From positions 1 through 6,711 of the forward strand of contig URWS01000081.1 in the NCBI GenBank assembly GCA_900551605.1: 6,711 nucleotides of DNA, read 5' to 3'. Every line of letters starts with the position of its first letter. The stretch's first letter is position 1. Source of the DNA: an uncultured Collinsella sp. (lineage in GTDB: Bacteria > Actinomycetota > Coriobacteriia > Coriobacteriales > Coriobacteriaceae). The notes beneath the pieces were generated by a model, which saw nothing but the letters and a program-made list of their open reading frames with translations, was not told the origin of the DNA and made no database searches. A program made the translations under genes and the position numbers. Shown piece after piece: positions 1 through 4,318 of this stretch.

Positions 1-48
1 CGAGATTCGCCTTAGTCTCGTGGGCTCGGAGATGTGTATAAGAGACAG
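1..48 (+). other. Illumina Nextera (Tn5) P7 adapter with i7 index, non-genomic
   Basis: Positions 30-48 (AGATGTGTATAAGAGACAG) are the 19-bp Tn5 mosaic end. Positions 15-29 (GTCTCGTGGGCTCGG) are the Nextera read-2 overhang. Positions 7-14 (TCGCCTTA) match the N701 i7 index as I remember it, and 1-6 (CGAGAT) are the end of the P7 flow-cell primer. Read on the minus strand, the adapter encodes a tail ending LYTSPSPRD, a known signature of adapter contamination in protein databases. Genomic sequence therefore starts at 49. This is a library artefact at the contig edge, not a transposon in the organism. Confidence 0.97.
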
Positions 49-50
49 TC

Positions 51-737
51 CTGGGCGAGGCCATTGCTACCGCCGAGGAGTGGGCGGGCACGGGTATGGG
101 TCTGGAGGTCGATCCCAAGAGCCTCAAGTGCCATAAGCGCCGCGAGTACGAGCGCAAGGAGTACATGGAAAAGATTGCCCGCACCACGGGCCTTACCGTG
201 ACCAAGCTCAACCCGGCGACGGCGGCGCTGGCCTCGGTGACGCAGAAGTTGAAGGCCCACCGTCACCAGATTACGCAGCTGGAGCGCACGCTCAACACCA
301 TGTGCGGCACCACGACGACCAAGCGTCGCCGTACGCTTACGCACGGGCGCCAGCTGGTACTCTCGACGCTGCAAAACCATCCCGAGCTTGCCCAGAACAT
401 GCAGGTGAGCACGCCGGAGTGCGATTTTGACAAGTGCACGTCGTGTGGCGAGTGTGTCAACGTGTGCCCCACGTTTGCCTGCGATTTGGTGGGAAGCGGT
501 CGCTTTGCACTGGAGTCCACGTATTGCCTAGGTTGCGGGGCCTGCGTCAAGGTGTGTCCCGAGCATGCGCTTAAGTTGGTTGAGCATGATGCATCCAACC
601 TGGTCGTCGTCGATCCCGAGGCCGAGGAAAAGGCCGCTCAGAAGGCCAAGGCCCACGAGGAGGCCGAGAAGGTCAAGGCCGAGGCAAAGGCCAAGCTCGA
701 CAAGATGCTCGATCAGGTGGAGAAGCTCGCGGACTAG
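51..737 (+). CDS. 2x[4Fe-4S] ferredoxin-domain protein, 5'-truncated at the contig edge
   Basis: The frame is open from the first genomic codon after the adapter (51) to TAG at 735-737, giving 228 visible residues. The true start is missing. A gene caller would begin at ATG 96, because the adapter supplies an in-frame stop at 39-41, but the frame reads naturally through 51-95 and no Shine-Dalgarno sequence precedes 96. Two CxxCxxCxxxCP motifs are visible (fragment Cys129/132/135/139 and Cys159/162/165/169), the pattern of a bacterial 2[4Fe-4S] ferredoxin domain that carries electrons between redox partners. The region before it (fragment residues 1-120) is basic and partly helical, and I do not recognise it. 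The last 45 or so residues are an Ala/Lys/Glu-rich helix, probably a coiled coil. No signal peptide or membrane segment is visible, but the N-terminus is absent. It could be an electron-transfer subunit or the C-terminal part of a larger redox or maturation protein; the partner is unknown. Confidence 0.85.
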   Translation: MGEAIATAEEWAGTGMGLEVDPKSLKCHKRREYERKEYMEKIARTTGLTVTKLNPATAALASVTQKLKAHRHQITQLERTLNTMCGTTTTKRRRTLTHGRQLVLSTLQNHPELAQNMQVSTPECDFDKCTSCGECVNVCPTFACDLVGSGRFALESTYCLGCGACVKVCPEHALKLVEHDASNLVVVDPEAEEKAAQKAKAHEEAEKVKAEAKAKLDKMLDQVEKLAD

Positions 738-764
738 TCAGCGAGCTCCATCTCTGCTTCATTT

Positions 765-808
765 GCGCCGCCGCGGTGTCCGGATTCGCCCGGATGCTGC
801 GGCGGCGC
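765..808 (+). terminator. GC-rich stem-loop after the ferredoxin gene, possible terminator
   Basis: A perfect 10-bp inverted repeat, GCGCCGCCGC (765-774) and GCGGCGGCGC (799-808), encloses a second 5-bp stem, TCCGG (779-783) and CCGGA (790-794). It begins 27 nt after the ferredoxin stop. No T-tract follows: the 3' arm runs straight into TATACT, a -10-like box. It may end transcription of the upstream gene inefficiently, or act as a 3'-end or insulating structure. The stem is certain; its function is inferred. Confidence 0.45.
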
Positions 809-814
809 TATACT
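785..814 (+). promoter_or_regulatory. Candidate ychF promoter
   Basis: TATACT at 809-814 matches five of six bases of the sigma-70 type -10 consensus. The only -35 candidate is weak, TTCGCC at 785-790 with an 18-bp spacer. Transcription would start near 821, giving a leader of about 30 nt. The -10 box abuts the 3' arm of the preceding hairpin, so termination of the upstream gene and initiation of ychF share the same DNA. Confidence 0.4.
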
Positions 815-840
815 TATGCAGTTTGAAGTACCTGTATCAA

Positions 841-846
841 AAGGAG
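841..846 (+). promoter_or_regulatory. Ribosome binding site that fixes the ychF GTG start
   Basis: AAGGAG at 841-846 lies 5 nt upstream of GTG 852. The in-frame ATG at 816 has no comparable site, and it would place 12 extra residues before the conserved YchF N-terminus. The GTG at 852 is therefore preferred. Confidence 0.8.
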
Positions 847-851
847 CTGTC

Positions 852-1928
852 GTGTCCCTTTCCATCGGTATCGTGGGCCTGCCCAACGTGGGCAAGTCGA
901 CGCTGTTCACCGCGCTTACCAAAAAGACCGGCCTTGCCGCCAACTACCCGTTTGCCACGATCGACCCCAACGTGGGTATCGTCGACGTGCCCGATAGCCG
1001 CTTGCAAAAGCTTGCCGACATCGTTAACCCGGGTCGTATTGTGCCGGCGACGGTCGAGTTCGTCGACATCGCAGGTCTGGTGAAGGGCGCTAACGAGGGC
1101 GAGGGCCTGGGCAACCAGTTCCTGGCCAACATTCGCGAGACCGACGCCATCTGCGAGGTCGTGCGCTACTTTAAGGACCCCAACGTCATGCGTGAGGTGG
1201 GCCGCACGGGCGAGTTCGTCGATCCCGCCGGCGATGCCGACACCATCATGACCGAGCTCATCCTGGCCGACATGGGCACGCTCGAGAAGCAGCTGCCCAA
1301 GCTCGAGAAGGAGGCCAAGCGCGACAAGGAGCTCATGCCCAAGTTTGAGGTCGCCAAGCGCCTGCTTGCCTGGCTCAACGAGGGCAAGCGCGCCGCGTCC
1401 ATGGAGATGACCGACGAGGAGCGCGCCGCTGCCAAGGGCTTGTTCCTGCTCACCATGAAGCCCATCCTGTATGTGGCCAACGTAGACGAGGACATGCTCA
1501 ACGAGGACCTGGCGCCCATCGATGGCGTCAAGCCGCTGCCGATCTGCGCCAAGATCGAGGCCGAGCTTTCCGAGCTCGATCCCGAGGACGCTGCCGACTA
1601 CCTGGAGAGCCTGGGCCTGGAGCAGCCCGGTCTGGACGTGCTCGCTCAGGCTGCCTACAAGCTGCTCGGCCTGCAGTCGTTCTTTACGGCTGGCGAGATG
1701 GAGGTCAAGGCCTGGACGGTGCGTCAGGGCGCGACCGCCCCGCAGGCCGCCGGTGTCATCCACACCGACTTTGAGCGTGGCTTTATTAAGGCCGAGGTCA
1801 TTGGCTACGACGACTACATCGAGCTCGGTGGCGAGCAGGGCGCCAAGGCTGCCGGCAAGCTGCGTATTGAGGGCAAGGACTATGTCATGGCCGATGGCGA
1901 CGTCGTGCACTTCCGCTTTAACGTGTAA
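852..1928 (+). CDS. ychF: YchF/OLA1-family redox-regulated ATPase (Obg-like)
   Basis: This 358-aa protein is a near full-length match to remembered YchF (E. coli 363 aa), a cytosolic TRAFAC-class P-loop protein. It prefers ATP to GTP and associates with ribosomes; reported roles concern translation and stress responses. Visible motifs are G1 GLPNVGKS (residues 9-16), G3 DIAGLVKG (72-79) and NVDE (210-213), which replaces NKxD and accounts for ATP preference in the family. A helical insert lies at about 140-190, and the C-terminal TGS-like domain (about 277-346) ends in the typical [16 protein letters not shown]. The GTG start is chosen for its AAGGAG site. The gene is 11 nt upstream of the DUF1648 gene and probably co-transcribed. 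One oddity: residue 114 (codon 1191-1193, CGT) is Arg where E. coli, Bacillus and Mycobacterium homologues, as I recall them, have the catalytic His. Three extra residues follow, around GEF 120-122. Confidence 0.96.
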   Translation: MSLSIGIVGLPNVGKSTLFTALTKKTGLAANYPFATIDPNVGIVDVPDSRLQKLADIVNPGRIVPATVEFVDIAGLVKGANEGEGLGNQFLANIRETDAICEVVRYFKDPNVMREVGRTGEFVDPAGDADTIMTELILADMGTLEKQLPKLEKEAKRDKELMPKFEVAKRLLAWLNEGKRAASMEMTDEERAAAKGLFLLTMKPILYVANVDEDMLNEDLAPIDGVKPLPICAKIEAELSELDPEDAADYLESLGLEQPGLDVLAQAAYKLLGLQSFFTAGEMEVKAWTVRQGATAPQAAGVIHTDFERGFIKAEVIGYDDYIELGGEQGAKAAGKLRIEGKDYVMADGDVVHFRFNV

Positions 1929-1939
1929 GGACGACGCAT

Positions 1940-2323
1940 ATGTTTAAATATGGCAAAAAAGCTGGCTACATGGGTATTGCGCTGCTCGTACTTGCGGTGA
2001 TTCCGCTGGTGGTCGCAGCGTGTGTTATCCCCAACATTGGTCCCGAGGTGGCAACGAAGTTTAATGCCGCCGGCGAGGTGACGCGCTGGGGTAAGAGCTA
2101 CGAGCTGCTGGCACTGCCGGTGCTCAACCTACTGCTGAGCGTGGCGACGTATTTTACGGCGGGACGCCAGGCTAAAAACAATGATGACTCCGCCGCCATG
2201 GCGCGCATCGTGTGCGAGCGCTACCTGCGCAACGGCTGCATCACGGGTGTGTTCCTCAACGTGATCAACGTTTACTTTATGTACTCGGCGATTACCGGAA
2301 CGGGCTTTGGCTTTGGTTTCTAG
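1940..2323 (+). CDS. DUF1648-domain small membrane protein
   Basis: The 127-aa protein has three predicted membrane helices (about residues 9-31, 54-73 and 100-119). Between the first two lies a P(31)…FN(41)xxGE…RW(50)G stretch, the signature of the DUF1648 domain found at the N-terminus of SdpI-like immunity proteins and in many small actinobacterial and firmicute membrane proteins. The family's molecular function is poorly defined. In SdpI it goes with toxin immunity and signalling, but that fuller architecture is absent here, so immunity should not be assumed. The C-terminus is Gly/Phe-rich (TGFGFGF). ATG 1940 is preceded by AAGGA at 1927-1931, which overlaps the ychF stop codon, implying translational proximity and probably one transcript with ychF. 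It converges on the 2333-2722 gene with only 9 nt between stop codons. Confidence 0.88.
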   Translation: MFKYGKKAGYMGIALLVLAVIPLVVAACVIPNIGPEVATKFNAAGEVTRWGKSYELLALPVLNLLLSVATYFTAGRQAKNNDDSAAMARIVCERYLRNGCITGVFLNVINVYFMYSAITGTGFGFGF

Positions 2324-2332
2324 CTTGTCCTT

Positions 2333-2722
2333 TTAGGCAACGAGCCTGCACGCATATTCAATGGCTGCTGCGAGGCCGCCGCTCGATCGTGGTTTAAAGA
2401 CCATGTCGGCGGCGGCCTCGTTTTCGTATCCGGCGCCGCGAAGGGCAAGTGCGATACCGGCTTCCAGGAGAAGGGGCAGACCGCGTTGGCTGGTTGCGAT
2501 CACGGCAGCCTGATTGAGCGAGCAGCTGTGCGCCTGGCATTGGATAGCAAGTTCACCTTGCGCCGGGCAAGGGACCAGAACGGCGGCGACGCGACTTGAT
2601 AGCAATGCAAATGCTGTGCGCTCATCGGGCGAAAGGCATTCGGCCTCAACGACGACGAGCTTGAGCGGTGCGCTGTTTGTGCGAAGCGTGGCTCGGTACA
2701 TGCGGACCGAAGAACCCGACAT
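2333..2722 (-). CDS. Unrecognised 129-aa protein, divergent from an XRE regulator
   Basis: I do not recognise a family. ATG 2722 is chosen because CTCCT at 2729-2733 reads AGGAG on this strand, 6 nt upstream. The longer frame from a TTG at 2746 would begin inside the palindrome and has no such site. Codons are mostly G/C-ending, consistent with a real gene. The protein appears soluble, with no signal peptide. It has beta-like hydrophobic stretches at about 19-25 (LKLVVVE) and 46-52, six cysteines including a CQAHSC pair near the middle, and an alanine/leucine-rich helical C-terminal half. It shares a 76-bp intergenic region and a 24-bp palindrome with the XRE gene, so it is probably the repressor's regulatory target or partner. 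A toxin-antitoxin role is possible in layout, but nothing in the protein supports it. Its last 25 or so codons overlap the opposing terminator. Confidence 0.72.
   Translation of the reverse strand: MSGSSVRMYRATLRTNSAPLKLVVVEAECLSPDERTAFALLSSRVAAVLVPCPAQGELAIQCQAHSCSLNQAAVIATSQRGLPLLLEAGIALALRGAGYENEAAADMVFKPRSSGGLAAAIEYACRLVA
2371..2424 (+). terminator. Intrinsic terminator of the ychF-DUF1648 operon
   Basis: A perfect 12-bp inverted repeat, CGAGGCCGCCGC (2371-2382) and GCGGCGGCCTCG (2409-2420), is followed directly by TTTT (2421-2424). The 26-nt loop holds a second short stem, TGGT (2390-2393) with ACCA (2400-2403). The T-tract is present only on the + strand, so it should act on the ychF-DUF1648 transcript. 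It lies wholly inside the 3' end of the minus-strand gene 2333-2722. Confidence 0.75.
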
Positions 2723-2728
2723 AGAAAA

Positions 2729-2733
2729 CTCCT
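2729..2733 (-). promoter_or_regulatory. Ribosome binding site of the 129-aa gene
   Basis: CTCCT on the + strand reads AGGAG on the minus strand and sits 6 nt before ATG 2722. It decides the start over the upstream TTG at 2746, and supports the frame being translated. Confidence 0.7.
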
Positions 2734-2745
2734 GTGTATTCGGCA

Positions 2746-2769
2746 AAACGTAAACTATAGTTTACGTTT
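2746..2769. promoter_or_regulatory. 24-bp perfect palindrome, likely XRE operator with divergent -10 boxes
   Basis: The half-sites AAACGTAAACTA (2746-2757) and TAGTTTACGTTT (2758-2769) are exact reverse complements. The centre holds TATAGT on both strands (2756-2761 on +, 2759-2754 on -), each matching five of six bases of a -10 box, so one dimeric repressor bound here could block both promoters. Transcripts would start about 30 nt before the XRE gene and about 25 nt before the 129-aa gene. No convincing -35 box is seen on either side. This is the classic layout of an autoregulated divergent pair; binding itself is inferred. Confidence 0.72.
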
Positions 2770-2798
2770 ATGTTCGGCTCCATTTCAAACTCGGCTGC

Positions 2799-3017
2799 AT
2801 GGACGAACGTGCGAAACAGATTCTTGGCAGGCGGGTCGAAGAGACACGCAGAGACCTTGGTATCTCCAAGGTTGATTTTTGTGTGGCAACAGGAATCAGC
2901 CGACCCTACCTCGACCGAATCGAAGATGGGACGGCAAATTTCACGCTCAGGGTTCTATTTAAGATCGCGCCCACACTCGGCATGACGGTGTCAGAGCTTC
3001 TCGAGGGCATTGAATAG
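2799..3017 (+). CDS. XRE/Cro-type helix-turn-helix regulator, 72 aa
   Basis: The protein is a single compact HTH_3-type domain. Helix 1 covers about residues 3-18, helix 2 about 23-31 (ISKVDFCVAT) and recognition helix 3 about 34-43 (SRPYLDRIEDG). The family's S-x-x-(Y)-(L)-x-(R)-(I)-E-(D/N)-G pattern is clear, followed by the usual TLRVLFKIAPTLGMTVSELL tail near residues 49-68. There is no extra sensing or protease domain, so it is probably a dimeric autorepressor or antitoxin-like DNA-binding protein. ATG 2799 has no obvious Shine-Dalgarno, but upstream in-frame sequence offers nothing better and the HTH fold begins at once. AGG, AGA, CGA, ACA and TTT codons are commoner than in ychF or guaA, hinting at a different origin. 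It converges on the asparaginase gene, 21 nt away, with no visible terminator between. Confidence 0.85.
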   Translation: MDERAKQILGRRVEETRRDLGISKVDFCVATGISRPYLDRIEDGTANFTLRVLFKIAPTLGMTVSELLEGIE

Positions 3018-3038
3018 AAGATGCCTATTGACCGGTGG

Positions 3039-4052
3039 TTACACCATCGGGATACGGTCGTGGTTGACTTGGCTGTAGAACAGGCGCTGAATTTCTGACG
3101 CATCACGTGACTGGCCGAGTGCCCACATGGTCTTGGCCACGAGCGTCTCGGTGGTCATGTCATCGCCGCGCAGGATGCCCGGATGATCGGCGTAAGCGCG
3201 GCCGACCTCATAAACGCCCAGATCGAGGCCCTCTTCGGGGACCTGTGTGGTCATGACGACGGTGCGACCCGAATCGACCCAGCGGAAAATCGCCTCCTGG
3301 AACGACTCGCCCGACTCACCAAACTCGGGGATACCGCCAATGCCAAAGGTCTCAAGGATTACAGCATCGTAGCTATCGGCTAGGGCGTCGAGGATGCCCG
3401 GGTTTACGCCGGGCGTAAGCTTGAGTACAAATACGCGCGGGTCGATGCTGTCGTAGAAATGCACCGGGTTTTCGTCCTGATGCGTGCCGTGGAGCCCGTT
3501 GCGCACGATACGGTCATTGCGGATGTAGGCAATGGGCGGATAGTTGACGCTAATGAATGCGTTGAAGCTCATGGTGCGCTGCTTGCGGGCGCGCGTACCG
3601 GCAATGGCGACGCCGCCAAACACAATCGACACATCGTGCGAATGCTCGTCGAGTGCATAGAGCAGGCTCTGGTACAGGTTGAGCTTGGCGTCGGTAAAGG
3701 GGTTGCCCATGGGCTTTTGCGAGCCGGTGAGCACGATGGGCTTGGGGCTGTCCTGAATCAGATAGGAAAGCGCCGCCGCGGTGTAGCTCATGGTGTCGGT
3801 GCCGTGCAGAATCACGAAGCCGTCGTGGTCGGCATAACCCTCGACGATGACGTCGCGGATACGCATCCAGTCACTGGGGCGCATATTGGTGCTGTCGATG
3901 TTCATGGGCTGCACCACGTCGAGCTCGCAGAGGCCCGAGATCTCGGGGACGCTCTGGGCGAGCTCCTCACCGGTCAGGGCGGGGGAGAGGCCGTTGCCGT
4001 CCTCGGTCGATGCAATGGTGCCGCCCGTGGCGATGAGAAGGATGCGCTTCAT
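3039..4052 (-). CDS. ansA: Type I (cytoplasmic) L-asparaginase
   Basis: The 337-aa protein hydrolyses L-asparagine to aspartate and ammonia (EC 3.5.1.1). Length and architecture match E. coli AnsA (338 aa). Visible catalytic features are TGGTIAS (residues 9-15, nucleophile Thr12), the substrate loop around Ser54, HGTDTM (83-88, with Thr85 and Asp86) and a Lys at 157 in ARKQ, which completes the Thr-Asp-Lys triad. The C-terminal domain includes ETFGIGGIP (234-242). No signal peptide is present, arguing for the low-affinity cytoplasmic enzyme over the periplasmic type II form. ATG 4052 is chosen because TATAGGAA lies 8 nt upstream and the protein then begins MKRILLIATGGT, as in the family; the longer frame from 4124 adds 24 unconserved residues. 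The gene stands alone, divergent from guaA and convergent with the XRE gene. Some type I enzymes are allosteric, which cannot be judged here. Confidence 0.95.
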   Translation of the reverse strand: MKRILLIATGGTIASTEDGNGLSPALTGEELAQSVPEISGLCELDVVQPMNIDSTNMRPSDWMRIRDVIVEGYADHDGFVILHGTDTMSYTAAALSYLIQDSPKPIVLTGSQKPMGNPFTDAKLNLYQSLLYALDEHSHDVSIVFGGVAIAGTRARKQRTMSFNAFISVNYPPIAYIRNDRIVRNGLHGTHQDENPVHFYDSIDPRVFVLKLTPGVNPGILDALADSYDAVILETFGIGGIPEFGESGESFQEAIFRWVDSGRTVVMTTQVPEEGLDLGVYEVGRAYADHPGILRGDDMTTETLVAKTMWALGQSRDASEIQRLFYSQVNHDRIPMV

Positions 4053-4101
4053 GCTGGTATTCCTATCGTATTTGCCGCCGCAGAGGCGGAGTCGTTCGGC
4101 A

Positions 4102-4138
4102 GTATTGTGGCACAGGGCGTCCAATGTTCAAACGTATT
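4102..4138 (-). promoter_or_regulatory. Weak candidate asparaginase promoter
   Basis: On the minus strand TTGAAC lies about 75 nt before the start codon, followed after about 19 nt by AATACT, a 4/6 match to a -10 box. The spacer is longer than ideal, so this is only a candidate. Another TTGACG occurs further upstream (4179-4174) without a good partner. Confidence 0.25.
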
Positions 4139-4238
4139 ACATCATCTGTAACGTTTGGTAACACTTCAATCGCCGTCAAATAGGGCCCAGGTCGTGCGTT
4201 TGCCGTGCGCTGATGGCTGCGAGGGACGAGAAACCCCA

Positions 4239-4253
4239 TATAACGTGTACACT
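4239..4253 (+). promoter_or_regulatory. Candidate -10 region for guaA
   Basis: TATAAC (4239-4244) and TACACT (4248-4253) are both close to the -10 consensus and lie 65-80 nt before the guaA start. Neither has a recognisable -35 box at 16-18 bp. The second overlaps the short palindrome GTGTACAC (4245-4252), which could bind a regulator. No purine-riboswitch aptamer core is apparent in the leader. Confidence 0.3.
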
Positions 4254-4308
4254 ATGAAAGCTGTTTTCGTTTATTCGCGCGGGTGGGCACCGGCTCCCCG
4301 CCAACAAG

Positions 4309-4314
4309 AGGGGG
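4309..4314 (+). promoter_or_regulatory. guaA ribosome binding site
   Basis: AGGGGG, 4 nt before ATG 4319, is a strong purine-rich site. It selects this ATG over the in-frame GTG at 4283, which would add 12 residues not expected in GuaA. Confidence 0.75.
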
Positions 4315-4318
4315 AACC

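Noticed and set aside
15..48. Transposon end in the genome
   Set aside because: The mosaic end is joined to Illumina overhang and index sequence, so it is library adapter and not a resident Tn5-like element.
96..737. Start of the ferredoxin gene at ATG 96
   Set aside because: It is the first start only because the adapter puts a stop at 39-41. The frame is open through the genomic codons 51-95 and no ribosome site precedes 96.
837..1910. 357-codon open frame on the minus strand opposite ychF
   Set aside because: It mirrors the GC-rich codon pattern of ychF, has low-complexity Leu/Gly/Val/His composition and no recognisable domain. The + strand has every YchF motif.
2770..2985. 71-codon + frame overlapping the XRE gene from ATG 2770
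   Set aside because: It has no recognisable domain; the overlapping frame from 2799 encodes a clear HTH protein.
3018..3050. Terminator between the convergent XRE gene and ansA
   Set aside because: Only a 4-bp stem (GGTG/CACC) with no T-tract is visible.
3459..4151. 230-codon open frame on the + strand opposite ansA
   Set aside because: It is antisense to a complete asparaginase with all catalytic motifs and has no domain of its own.
4125..4318. Purine riboswitch ahead of guaA
   Set aside because: I could not find the conserved aptamer core or three-stem arrangement; only short GC stems are present near the ribosome site.
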